Shown piece after piece: positions 9,071 to 17,280 of a DNA stretch of 64,000 nt (the first letter of the stretch is position 1; each line of letters starts with the position of its first letter). The notes beneath the pieces were generated by a model. That model saw nothing but the letters and a program-made list of their open reading frames with translations, made no database searches and was not told the DNA's origin. Both the position numbers and the translations under genes were made by a program. Source of the DNA: AWTP1-13 sp033764875 (lineage in GTDB: Bacteria; Pseudomonadota; Alphaproteobacteria; Rhizobiales; Hyphomicrobiaceae); assembly GCA_033764875.1 (NCBI GenBank), contig JANRIO010000102.1, positions 1 through 64,000 of the forward strand. Reading direction: 5' to 3'.

Positions 9071-9862
9071 ATGCAGGCGCAGATCAACGGCATGTCCATG
9101 CACATCAAGGTGGACGGCGCTGCCGACGCGCCGCCCATCGTCCTGCACCATCCCCTCGCCGCCAACCTGAGCATCTGGGACGAGATCGCCACCATGCTGG
9201 CGACGGACTTCCGGGTGGTCCGCTTCGACGCCCGCGGCCACGGCAACAGCGAGGCGACCAAGGCGCCCTACGACTTCGCCACGCTCTCCCGCGACGTCGT
9301 GGCCCTCCTCGACCACCTCGGCATCGCCAAGGCGCATTTCCTCGGCCTCTCCATGGGCGGCATGGTGGGCCAGTTCCTGGGGCTCGAGCACGCCGGCCGC
9401 TTCCGCACCCTCATGCTCACCGCGACGACGAGCCGGGTGCCGCCCGAGGGCCGCGTGCTCTGGCAGGACCGCGTGAAGACGGCGCGCGAGCAAGGCATGG
9501 CGGCCATGCCGGCCCCCTCGTTGCAGCGCTGGCTCACCGAGCGCAACCGGCAGAATGCGGCGCTCGTCGCACGCATGACCGCCATGATCACCGCCACGCC
9601 GGTGGAAGGCTATGCCGGCTGGTGCCAGGCCATCGAGAGGCTCGACGTCACCGACCGGCTGCCGGCGATCGCGCTGCCCACGCTGGTCGTCGTCGGCGCC
9701 GAGGATCCCGGCACGCCGCCCGCGGCGGCCGAGGTGATCCACCGCCAGATTCCGGGCTCCGAGCTCGTGATCATGCCCGCCTGCGCGCACATGCTGTGCG
9801 TCGAGGATCCGGTGGCGATGCACGGCCACCTGACGGCGTTCCTGGCGAAGCACCCGCTCTGA
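9071..9862 (+). CDS. Alpha/beta-fold hydrolase (3-oxoadipate enol-lactonase-like)
   Basis: The 263-residue hydrolase has the nucleophile elbow GLSMGG at residues 92-97 (Ser94), an HHPLAANLSIWD oxyanion segment, the acid in VVGAEDPGTPP and the C-terminal His in ACAHMLCVEDP. The overall text resembles PcaD enol-lactonases, but no other beta-ketoadipate gene is present, so the substrate is open. A strong GGGGAGG ribosome-binding site precedes the ATG. It is cotranscribed with the adjacent genes by spacing. Confidence 0.88.
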   Translation: MQAQINGMSMHIKVDGAADAPPIVLHHPLAANLSIWDEIATMLATDFRVVRFDARGHGNSEATKAPYDFATLSRDVVALLDHLGIAKAHFLGLSMGGMVGQFLGLEHAGRFRTLMLTATTSRVPPEGRVLWQDRVKTAREQGMAAMPAPSLQRWLTERNRQNAALVARMTAMITATPVEGYAGWCQAIERLDVTDRLPAIALPTLVVVGAEDPGTPPAAAEVIHRQIPGSELVIMPACAHMLCVEDPVAMHGHLTAFLAKHPL

Positions 9863-9877
9863 GCGCCCGGCGGCCGC

Positions 9878-11008
9878 ATGCCGGCCCCGCCCGCCCCGCC
9901 GCGCATCCTCGTCCTCGGCGGCTACGGCGCCTTCGGCGCCCGCGCCGTCGAGCGCCTGGCCCTGACGCGAGATGTCGCCCTCGTCGTTGCCGGACGCAAT
10001 CCGGCACGGGGCGAGGCATTCGCGGCCGCTGTCGCCCGCCGCTTCGACGCGCCGTGCAGCTTCGTTCGCCTCGATGCCGCACGGCTCGACGGGGCCGATC
10101 TGAGCGCACTTGCCCCGGACGTCGTCATCAACGCCTCGGGACCCTTTCAGGCACAGGACTATCGCGTCGCGCGCGCGGCCATCGCCGCCGGCGCCCACTA
10201 CATCGACCTGTCGGACGCGAGCGCCTTCACGCTGGGCATCGCGGCGCTCGATGCCGAGGCGCGCGCTGCCGGCGTGCTGGTGGCGAGCGGGGCGAGCAGC
10301 GTGCCCTCCCTGTCCGCCGCCGTCGCCGACCATTGCGCGCCCCGCTTCACACGCCTGCGCGCCATCACCACCGTGATCTCGCCGGGCAACAGTTTCGACC
10401 CGGGTCTTGCCACCGCCCGCTCGATCCTCGGCACCCTGGGCAGGCCGATCCCCGGCTTCTCTGGCGGCCGTCCCGTGCCGCGGCGCGGCTGGCAGGGCCT
10501 TTGGCGCCGCGCCATGCCGGGGCTGGGCGGCCGCTGGATCGGCGATTGCGATGCCCCCGACATCGTCCTCTTCCCCGGCCGCTATCGGGGGCTCGAGACG
10601 GTGCGCGTGTGCGCCGCCCTCGAGGTGGGCGTCTTCCATCTGGCCCTGTGGGCAGCCTCCGGCCTCGTGCGCATGGGCCTTTTGCGCCAGCCGGAGCGGC
10701 TCGCCGCGCCCATGCTCTCGATCAAGCGGCGCTTGCCCTGGCTCGGCTCCGACCGCGGCGGCATGACCGTGACGCTCGACGGCATCGGCCGCGACGGCAA
10801 GCCGCTCTCGGTCCTCTGGTCGCTCGTGGCCCGCGATGGCCACGGGCCGTTCATTCCGGCCATCCCGGCAACGATCATCGCGCGCGCTCTGCTCTCGGGC
10901 AGCCTTGCCGCCCGCGGCGCGATGCCGGCGCTGGGCCTGTTCGCGCTCGACGACTTTCGCCAAGCCGTGGCCGACCTTGCCATCTCCGACCGCGAGGAGA
11001 CGTTGTGA
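9878..11008 (+). CDS. Saccharopine dehydrogenase-like NAD(P)-binding protein
   Basis: This is a 376-residue protein with an N-terminal Rossmann fold (ILVLGGYGAFGARAVERL, glycine motif at residues 14-20). It has the saccharopine-dehydrogenase-like segments DVVINASGPFQAQDY and GAHYIDLSDA. It is shorter than true lysine-pathway enzymes. Its stop overlaps the GTG start of a DUF4166 gene by four bases; DUF4166 is also found fused to or beside such dehydrogenases, so the two products likely act together. The substrate is unknown; a role in lipid or small-molecule reduction would be inference only. Confidence 0.82.
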   Translation: MPAPPAPPRILVLGGYGAFGARAVERLALTRDVALVVAGRNPARGEAFAAAVARRFDAPCSFVRLDAARLDGADLSALAPDVVINASGPFQAQDYRVARAAIAAGAHYIDLSDASAFTLGIAALDAEARAAGVLVASGASSVPSLSAAVADHCAPRFTRLRAITTVISPGNSFDPGLATARSILGTLGRPIPGFSGGRPVPRRGWQGLWRRAMPGLGGRWIGDCDAPDIVLFPGRYRGLETVRVCAALEVGVFHLALWAASGLVRMGLLRQPERLAAPMLSIKRRLPWLGSDRGGMTVTLDGIGRDGKPLSVLWSLVARDGHGPFIPAIPATIIARALLSGSLAARGAMPALGLFALDDFRQAVADLAISDREETL

Positions 11009-11532
11009 CCGCGCTCTACCGCCGCGCGCTCGGGGCGCGCTTCGCCGATCTCGCGCCTGCCGTGCAGCACCTCCACGACCTCGGCACGCGCGCCACCTGG
11101 GAGGGCGAGGCCGACGTCGAGCGGGGCACCCATCCCCTCAGCCGCCTTGCCGGCTGGCTCGCGTCGCTGCCGCCCGCAGGCACGGCCGTCCCGCTGCAGG
11201 TGACGTTCGAGCCCGTACGCGGCGGGGAGATCTGGTCGCGCCGCTTCGGCCGCTCCCTCTTCCGCACCCGCCAGTTCCTGCGCGACGGCGTGCTGTGCGA
11301 GCGGGCCGGCCCCATCACGTTTGCATTCTCCATCGCCGTTGCCGAAGGCGCCATGAGCCTGCGGCTCGCCGGCATGCGCGTGCTCGGCATCCCCGTTCCG
11401 CGCACCCTGCGGCCCGCCATCGAGACGCGCGAGGAGCAGACGCCCGACGGTGCCTATCGCTTCGCCGTCTCCTCGCGCCTGCCTGGTGTGGGCTTGCTCG
11501 TTGCCTACCGCGGCCGGCTTCGCCCGGCCTGA
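11005..11532 (+). CDS. DUF4166 domain protein
   Basis: The 175-residue protein starts at GTG 11005 (TALYRRALGARFADL) and overlaps the preceding stop as GTGA, which signals translational coupling. The sequence fits DUF4166: HPLSRLAGW near the start, VTFEPVRGGEIWSRRFG in the middle, and an amphipathic beta-rich remainder. It has no signal peptide. The function is unknown and probably subordinate to the saccharopine-dehydrogenase-like partner. It is convergent with sdhA. Confidence 0.8.
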   Translation: MTALYRRALGARFADLAPAVQHLHDLGTRATWEGEADVERGTHPLSRLAGWLASLPPAGTAVPLQVTFEPVRGGEIWSRRFGRSLFRTRQFLRDGVLCERAGPITFAFSIAVAEGAMSLRLAGMRVLGIPVPRTLRPAIETREEQTPDGAYRFAVSSRLPGVGLLVAYRGRLRPA

Positions 11533-11543
11533 TGCAAACAAAA

Positions 11544-11569
11544 GCCGGCAGACCCGAGGGCCTGCCGGC
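11544..11569 (-). terminator. Intrinsic terminator of the sdh operon
   Basis: Eight perfectly paired bases (GCCGGCAG / CTGCCGGC) enclose a 10-base loop with further CCC/GGG pairing. On the minus strand the stem is followed by TTTTGTTTG. It lies just beyond the sdhA stop and may also stop transcription arriving from DUF4166. Confidence 0.85.
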
Positions 11570-11597
11570 GAAAGCTGCCACGGCGATGGCGGGCGCG

Positions 11598-13448
11598 TCA
11601 GTACTCGCGCCGCTTCGGCTCGATGTACTTCACCTCGTTCGTCATCGTGTAGGTGTGCACCGGACGGTAGTCGAGCTGCACCTCTTTCTTGTCCGGATCG
11701 GCCCAGGCCAGCGTGTGCTTCATCCAGTTGACGTCGTCGCGCTCCGCGTAGTCCTCGCGCGCGTGGGCACCGCGGCTTTCCTTGCGGTTGGCGGCGCTGA
11801 CCACCGTGACGGCCGCTTGCAGGATCAGGTTCTCGTACTCCAGCGTCTCGATCAGGTCGGAGTTCCAGATCAGCGAGCGGTCGGACACCGAGATGTCCTC
11901 GGAGCCCTTCCAGATCTCGTGGATCTTCTGCACGCCCTCATCGAGCACCTCGCCGGTGCGGAACACGGCGCAGTTGTTCTGCATCGTCCTCTGCATCTGC
12001 AGCCGCAGCGCCGAGGTGCGCGTGCCGCCCTTGGCGTGCCGCATCTTGTCCAGGCGCGACAAGGCGAGCTCGTCGGCATCCTTGGGCAGGGGCGCCAGCG
12101 CTCGCCCGCGCTCCACCGTCTCGCCGCAGCGCAGGCCTGCGGCGCGGCCGAACACCACAAGGTCCGTGAGCGAGTTCGAGCCGAGCCGGTTGGCACCGTG
12201 CACGGAGACGCAGGCGGCCTCGCCGATGGCGAGCAGCCCCGGCACGATCGTGTCCGGATTGCCGTCTTTGAGCGTGTAGACCTCGCCGTGATAGTTCGTC
12301 GGGATGCCGCCCATGTTGTAGTGCACCGTCGGCAGCACCGGGATCGGCTCGCGCCGCAGGTCGACGCCGGCGAAGATCTTGGCGCTCTCCGTGATGCCGG
12401 GCAGGCGCTCGTGCAGGATCTTCGGGTCGAGGTGGTCGAGGTGCAGGTAGATGTGGTCCTTCTCCGGCCCGACGCCGCGCCCTTCCCGGATCTCGATCGT
12501 CATCGAGCGCGAGACGACATCGCGCGAGGCGAGGTCCTTGGCGTGCGGCGCGTAGCGCTCCATGAAGCGCTCGCCGGCCGAGTTGGTGAGGTATCCGCCC
12601 TCGCCGCGCGAGCCTTCGGTGATCAGCACGCCCGCGCCATAGATGCCGGTCGGGTGGAACTGCACGAACTCCATGTCCTGCAGCGGGAAGCCGGCGCGCG
12701 CCACCATGGCGTTGCCGTCGCCGGTGCAGGTGTGCGCCGAGGTGCACGAGAAGTAGGCGCGTCCGTAGCCGCCGGTGGCGAGCACCGTCTTCTTGGCGCG
12801 GAAGCGATGCAGCGTGCCGTCCTCCAGGCACAGCGCGACGACACCGCCGACGCCGCCGTCCTGGTCGCGGATGAGGTCGATCGCGAAGTACTCGACGAAG
12901 AACTGCGCCGAGTGCCGCAGCGACTGGCCGTAGAGCGTGTGCAGGATGGCGTGGCCGGTGCGGTCGGCGGCTGCGCACGTGCGCTGCGCCGGCGGCCCGC
13001 GGCCGTAGTCCGTCGTCATGCCGCCGAACGGGCGCTGGTAGATGCGGCCATCCTCGGTGCGGCTGAACGGCACGCCGTAGTGCTCGAGCTCGTACACCGC
13101 GTCCGGCGCGTTCCGGCACAGGTACTCGATGGCGTCCTGGTCGCCGAGCCAGTCGGCGCCCTTGACGGTGTCGTACATGTGCCACTGCCAGCTGTCGGGC
13201 CCCATGTTTCCGATCGAGGCCGCGATGCCGCCCTGCGCCGCCACCGTGTGCGAGCGGGTCGGAAACACCTTCGTCACGCACGCCGTCTTGAGGCCGGCCT
13301 CCGCGCATCCGAGCGTGGCGCGCAGCCCCGCTCCGCCCGCGCCGACGACCACGACGTCGTAGACGTGCTCCGTTATCGGATAGGCGCGCCCGTTCACGCC
13401 GGGCTTTGCCACGCCGTTCGCGGCGCCGTTGCTCTTTGCATCCGCCAT
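11598..13448 (-). CDS. sdhA: Succinate dehydrogenase flavoprotein subunit
   Basis: This is the complex II subunit that oxidises succinate to fumarate with covalently bound FAD. The 616-residue protein has the dinucleotide motif VVVVGAGGAGLRA (residues 32-44) and the FAD-linking His67 in TRSHTVAAQGG. It also has HPTGIYGAG and the active-site region HGANRLGSNSLTDL. The C-terminus ends with the usual MTNEVKYIEPKRREY. It follows sdhD by four bases. The next gene downstream should be sdhB, but the operon ends in a terminator and a convergent gene. Confidence 0.97.
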   Translation of the reverse strand: MADAKSNGAANGVAKPGVNGRAYPITEHVYDVVVVGAGGAGLRATLGCAEAGLKTACVTKVFPTRSHTVAAQGGIAASIGNMGPDSWQWHMYDTVKGADWLGDQDAIEYLCRNAPDAVYELEHYGVPFSRTEDGRIYQRPFGGMTTDYGRGPPAQRTCAAADRTGHAILHTLYGQSLRHSAQFFVEYFAIDLIRDQDGGVGGVVALCLEDGTLHRFRAKKTVLATGGYGRAYFSCTSAHTCTGDGNAMVARAGFPLQDMEFVQFHPTGIYGAGVLITEGSRGEGGYLTNSAGERFMERYAPHAKDLASRDVVSRSMTIEIREGRGVGPEKDHIYLHLDHLDPKILHERLPGITESAKIFAGVDLRREPIPVLPTVHYNMGGIPTNYHGEVYTLKDGNPDTIVPGLLAIGEAACVSVHGANRLGSNSLTDLVVFGRAAGLRCGETVERGRALAPLPKDADELALSRLDKMRHAKGGTRTSALRLQMQRTMQNNCAVFRTGEVLDEGVQKIHEIWKGSEDISVSDRSLIWNSDLIETLEYENLILQAAVTVVSAANRKESRGAHAREDYAERDDVNWMKHTLAWADPDKKEVQLDYRPVHTYTMTNEVKYIEPKRREY

Positions 13449-13452
13449 GTCT

Positions 13453-13833
13453 TCAAGCCCCGAGGCTCAGTTTCAGGATCGCGAAGATCGACGTCAGCGC
13501 GACCACGATGGTGAAGAACGAGTTCAGCATCAGGAGGATCACCTTGCGCCCCTCCGAATGCACGTAGTCCTCGATGATGACCTGCATGCCGATCCGCATG
13601 TGGACAGCGGCCGACAGCATCAGCAGCGTGATCGCGATGGCGTTCTGCGGCCGTGCCAGCGTGCGCTTCACCGTGTCGTAGTCGGCCCCGGCGATCTTCA
13701 CGAGCACGACCAGCAGCCAGCACACCAGGATCAGGTTGGCGACGGCCGTGACCCGCTGCTTCCAGAAATGGTCGGTCCCTTCTTTCGCCGAGCCGAGGCC
13801 GCGGACCTGCGCAAGTGGCGTTCTCTGGCTCAT
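13453..13833 (-). CDS. sdhD: Succinate dehydrogenase membrane anchor subunit
   Basis: This is a 126-residue hydrophobic anchor with three predicted helices. The heme/quinone region is LSAAVHMRIGMQVIIEDYVHS, and the N-terminus MSQRTPLAQVRGLGSAKEGT is of the alphaproteobacterial type. The ATG overlaps the sdhC stop (ATGA), so translation is coupled. It anchors SdhA/SdhB to the inner membrane and contributes to the ubiquinone site. Confidence 0.94.
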   Translation of the reverse strand: MSQRTPLAQVRGLGSAKEGTDHFWKQRVTAVANLILVCWLLVVLVKIAGADYDTVKRTLARPQNAIAITLLMLSAAVHMRIGMQVIIEDYVHSEGRKVILLMLNSFFTIVVALTSIFAILKLSLGA

Positions 13834-14243
13834 AGCGCAATCGCTCCCCGCCATGCGAGCCCGCCCACCCACAGCCCCGCCGTCAGCACGAGCGACAGGA
13901 TGATGGTGAGCCAGCTCAGCGTGTTGACTTCGCCGATCGAGAACCCGCGACCGGTGTCCCAGACAAGATGGCGAACGCCGCCGACGAGGTGATGGATCAC
14001 CGACCACGAGTATCCGAACACCAGCAGCATGCCGATCGGGTGGCCGAGCAGCGCGTTGATCGAATCGAATTGCTTGGGCCCCATCGCGGCCGCGAGCAGC
14101 CACGCGGCGAGAAAGGCCGTGCCGAAATAGTTCGCCGCCCCGGTGATGCGATGAAGGATCGACATCAACATATTGATTTCGAAGCGATAAACTGAGAGGT
14201 GCGGTGACAGTGGTCGGGTCACTGCCGCTTTGGCGTCGGCCAT
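13830..14243 (-). CDS. sdhC: Succinate dehydrogenase cytochrome b556 subunit
   Basis: The 137-residue protein starts at ATG 14243 (MADAKAAVTRPLSPHLSVYR). It has three transmembrane helices, the family motif SILHRITG and the heme-ligand region SVIHHLVGGVRHLVWD. An upstream ATG would add 24 residues that the family lacks. It is the first gene of the sdhCDA operon; the promoter must lie within the 227 bases shared with the divergent GmrSD-like gene. Confidence 0.95.
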   Translation of the reverse strand: MADAKAAVTRPLSPHLSVYRFEINMLMSILHRITGAANYFGTAFLAAWLLAAAMGPKQFDSINALLGHPIGMLLVFGYSWSVIHHLVGGVRHLVWDTGRGFSIGEVNTLSWLTIILSLVLTAGLWVGGLAWRGAIAL

Positions 14244-14470
14244 TTGCTGTCTGCCCCAGACGAAGCTTCGGTTTTTGTCGAGCGGGCTTTTACCTCGCTC
14301 ACCGACCCGCATCAATGAAACGATTGGCGCAGGAGTGATGCACTAACGCGTGCCAATGCCATGGCATATTGTACTCCACGGCCAACCACCTTGCGCGCGC
14401 CGCCTTGCCTGGCAAAAATGCAAAAAATGCATAGACGCATACTTTGTATCGCCAAGCACAAGGCTCACGC

Positions 14471-16291
14471 ATGCTCAAAGCATGTACCAAAACACTGTCG
14501 GAGGTTTTCGCTCTCGGTGTTTTCGAGCCAGCAAAGATCCAACGGGAATATCAGTGGCGGACGGACCAGGTCTCTCAGCTGATCGATGACTTGGTAGCCG
14601 CGTTCCAACGCATGGGTCGTGATCCGGGCGAGTTGGAGAGCGACGAGGACGTCCCAGCCGCGGACGAGGAGAGCGACGACGGAGAGGAGCCTGCTGCAAG
14701 CGCCGGCGCGACCATCATTCAACGAAGGTTGCGCTCTGCGCTGGTCCCCGACACCTACTTCCTGGGCGGGCTTATCGTGCTGACGACCGCACGCTCGAGC
14801 TCACTGCAGGTCTATGACGGACTGCAGCGGCTTGTGACCCTTTCGGCGATGCTGTGTGCGATCCGCGATACTTGGCCGGAACCGCTGGACCGCGACCTCG
14901 CGCGCATTTCCACGCTGCTGTTCGACCCGCAGAAGAAGCGACGCCTTCAGTATCCGACGCCGGGACGCACGCTGGCCTCCCTCATCTCGGGTGAAACGCT
15001 CGCCCGAAGCCCTCTGGCGCCTGCAGACATTCGGCTGCGCGACACCTATCACTTTGCCTGCGGCCAGTTCAACGGGAGATGGCTTCCGGCACGCCGAAGG
15101 GCGTTCCTAGATTTCCTCGCCGAGGCGGTGCACGTCTCAGTTTCCGAAACCGACAATCACAGCGTCGCCTATCAGATGTTCATGGGCGCCAACGCTCGCG
15201 GACTCAAGCTCGAGGTCGGCGACATCTTGAAAGGAGTCCTCGCCGAGCAAGTCCGAAACAACAACGGCACGGTCGCACAGGTGGATGCGTGCGCCCAAGC
15301 GTTTCGAAGCGCGCAGCAGAAGTTGCGCGCAGGCTTCACCGATTTCCTGCATGCCACCGAGATCTATGTGCTTCGCGAGGAGCATCAAGAGGTACAGTAT
15401 CTCGGCCATACGACCGGTGAGAAGCTCGAGGGTATGTTCAACGATTCGACCCCGCCGGGCGAAATCGTACAGTGGCTGGAGGGCGACTTTTCGCGGATTG
15501 CTCGCATCTTTGCTCGCTCGCGCGAGCATTTGCATATGGACCCCATCAAGGGCGTGGATATTTCGTTTCGGCAGCTTTCGTTTCTGAGCTGGAAAGAATG
15601 GCAGCCGCTGCTCGTCGCCATGGGGCTGAGCTACGACAATATGAGCGCACCCGGCTTTGCGCAGGAGGTCAAAACGCTTTGCCGCATCTGCTACATCGTC
15701 GAGCTGCTGGAGATGTCGGCGTCTGCGCGACGCCGCAAGTTCATTGAGGCCATGCGTCAACGCGAGAGAGGCCTCAATCCCTTCATCTGGGATAGAAGGG
15801 CGAACGGGCCGCGTGCACTCTATTTCGCCAAGGGAACAGCCCTCCGCCGCGCCATGAAGGCGTTGCGCGCACCGCTCGTCTCGGAGGAGAAGCGTGGCGC
15901 CGTGGTGCGGTGGATCGAGACGCTTCTTTGGTCGGGCGAGGTTCCAAGACAATGCACCGACGATGCAAGCGTGGAGCACGTTCTGCCGAAAGCCTCCGTC
16001 GGCGCATGGCAGACTCTGTTCTCGGAGGAGGAGAGGGACGCTTCGCTCAACCTGCTCGGGAATCTGTGCCTGATTGACAAATCAACCAACATCTTCCTCG
16101 GCAACAAGGAATGGGATTTCAAGAAGTCGGAGTATCTCAAGAAAGCAGACATATTCAAGGGCCTGGGTCAGGTTCTCGACGTCAGCGCCCAAATGGCGCT
16201 TCAGAACGATCCAAGGCCCTGGAGCGCGCGCACCGTGGCCCAGCTTACTGAGCGGCTCGCCCGGATTGGCGATCAGGCCCTGCGGCCGTAG
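14471..16291 (+). CDS. GmrSD-type (DUF262/DUF1524) modification-dependent restriction enzyme, single-chain
   Basis: The 606-residue protein combines a GmrS-like DUF262 domain and a GmrD-like DUF1524 HNH nuclease domain. The DUF262 part shows QREYQWR (residues 24-30) and VYDGLQRLVTL (DGLQR at 116-120, where the family consensus is DGQQR). The nuclease part shows VEHVLPKA with His503, then NLLGNLCLIDKSTN. The family cuts phage DNA carrying modified, often glucosylated, cytosines and is NTP-stimulated. An acidic Asp/Glu-rich stretch occupies residues ~54-78 after the first motif. Base composition is visibly more AT-rich than the neighbours, suggesting acquisition. No other defence gene lies nearby. 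The ATG at 14444 is an alternative start. Confidence 0.82.
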   Translation: MLKACTKTLSEVFALGVFEPAKIQREYQWRTDQVSQLIDDLVAAFQRMGRDPGELESDEDVPAADEESDDGEEPAASAGATIIQRRLRSALVPDTYFLGGLIVLTTARSSSLQVYDGLQRLVTLSAMLCAIRDTWPEPLDRDLARISTLLFDPQKKRRLQYPTPGRTLASLISGETLARSPLAPADIRLRDTYHFACGQFNGRWLPARRRAFLDFLAEAVHVSVSETDNHSVAYQMFMGANARGLKLEVGDILKGVLAEQVRNNNGTVAQVDACAQAFRSAQQKLRAGFTDFLHATEIYVLREEHQEVQYLGHTTGEKLEGMFNDSTPPGEIVQWLEGDFSRIARIFARSREHLHMDPIKGVDISFRQLSFLSWKEWQPLLVAMGLSYDNMSAPGFAQEVKTLCRICYIVELLEMSASARRRKFIEAMRQRERGLNPFIWDRRANGPRALYFAKGTALRRAMKALRAPLVSEEKRGAVVRWIETLLWSGEVPRQCTDDASVEHVLPKASVGAWQTLFSEEERDASLNLLGNLCLIDKSTNIFLGNKEWDFKKSEYLKKADIFKGLGQVLDVSAQMALQNDPRPWSARTVAQLTERLARIGDQALRP

Positions 16292-16385
16292 CTGATGCCC
16301 GTCACCCGGGTTCGCCGCCCCGGGAGTTCGCTGTTGATAATTTGTTCTCGCGCTCGCATTCTGCCTAGCGAGAGAGCGATGCTCG

Positions 16386-16901
16386 ATGGATCCTCGAATG
16401 CTGAAGAAGAACGGTGCGGGTCCGAGGCGGAGGGCCGAGGCTGCCGAGGCCGTGCGGGGCCTCGCCTACGACGAGCTTCCCCGCTACGTCGGCTATCAGG
16501 TGCGCCGCGCCCAGGCCCGCATCTTCGCCGAGTTCGAGGCGGCGCTCGACGGTTGCGACTTCACGCCGGGCACGTTCGGCGTCCTGACCCTGATCCGCGC
16601 CAACCCCGGCATCACGCAGGTCGAGCTGGCAGCGGCCTTCGGCGTCGACAAATCCACCATGAGCCCCGTGATCTTCAGGCTGGAGAGGCGCGGCCTCATC
16701 CGCCGCGCGGTGCTGGCGAGCGACCGGCGCCGCCACGCGCTCCATCTGAACCCCGAGGCGGAGGAGCAGTACCTGCGCGCGCGCGACCGCGTCCGCGCTT
16801 TCGAGAGCTCCCTCGCGGCTCGCCTGACCGTGTCCGAGCAGGAGGAGCTGGCCCGCCTGCTCGGCAAGCTGCAAGGCGGCGATGCGCCGACGGACGCCTG
16901 A
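16386..16901 (+). CDS. MarR-family transcriptional regulator
   Basis: The 171-residue protein has a central winged helix: GVLTLIRANPGITQVELAAAFGVDKSTMSPVI (split in the middle by the turn) followed by the wing RRAVLASDRRRHAL. N- and C-terminal helices provide the dimer interface. An arginine-rich N-terminal tail of ~20 residues precedes the domain. The target is not obvious: the gene is followed by its own terminator and is not paired with a divergent enzyme or efflux gene. Confidence 0.88.
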   Translation: MDPRMLKKNGAGPRRRAEAAEAVRGLAYDELPRYVGYQVRRAQARIFAEFEAALDGCDFTPGTFGVLTLIRANPGITQVELAAAFGVDKSTMSPVIFRLERRGLIRRAVLASDRRRHALHLNPEAEEQYLRARDRVRAFESSLAARLTVSEQEELARLLGKLQGGDAPTDA

Positions 16902-16908
16902 ACGCACG

Positions 16909-16938
16909 AAAGGCCGGCGAGGGCGTCCGCCGGCCTTT
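16909..16938 (+). terminator. Intrinsic terminator after the MarR gene
   Basis: An 11-base perfect stem (AAAGGCCGGCG / CGCCGGCCTTT) with an 8-base loop lies seven bases after the MarR stop. The 3' arm ends in TTT followed by CCTTG. It is nearly symmetric and could act in both directions. Confidence 0.85.
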
Positions 16939-17280
16939 CCTTGAACGTGCGCGCTCAAACGTGCGATTGCGTCACGTGGCTGCCGTCCCGACCGGCGATC
17001 TTCACCGCCGTTGCGAGTTGGCCCGGTCCGCCGAACGAAGCCCCGGGGGGCTGGGGGGCTGAGATTCCGAAACCTCGCCGAGGAACCGGGCCAGGAGGCA
17101 ACCCTTGTTTTGTCGCAGCCGATCAAGGCGGAGGCGGGGCAGTGGCGAGACAATTTTGGGCCCATCCGTGGGAGTTTTCGCGATTCGGCACATTTGCTCC
17201 GGACCAGGAAAATCAGTGGCGCGCGCCCTGCGCCGAGCGCTGACGGGACCGTGCCAAAGGGACCGCCGGCCGGCCGCCCC
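16939..17280. other. Intergenic region without a supported gene
   Basis: These 342 bases lie between the MarR terminator and the stop of the convergent ABC-F gene. Short open frames exist on both strands (for example 17002-17193 minus) but show no family features. GC-rich self-complementary sequence next to the ABC-F stop (CCGGCCGG near 17266-17273) may help termination. Confidence 0.5.

Noticed and set aside
14339..14355. Sigma-54-like element (TGGCAC...TGCA on the minus strand) upstream of sdhC
   Set aside because: The GG-to-GC spacing is 11 instead of the required 10 bases, so it does not fit a -24/-12 promoter.
14471..16901. A multi-gene defence island around the GmrSD-like gene
   Set aside because: The neighbours are sdhCDA, a MarR regulator and an ABC-F housekeeping gene; no integrase, methylase, toxin-antitoxin or CRISPR repeats were seen.
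17002..17193. 63-codon frame between the MarR terminator and the ABC-F gene
   Set aside because: No family signature and irregular composition; several equally short frames overlap it.
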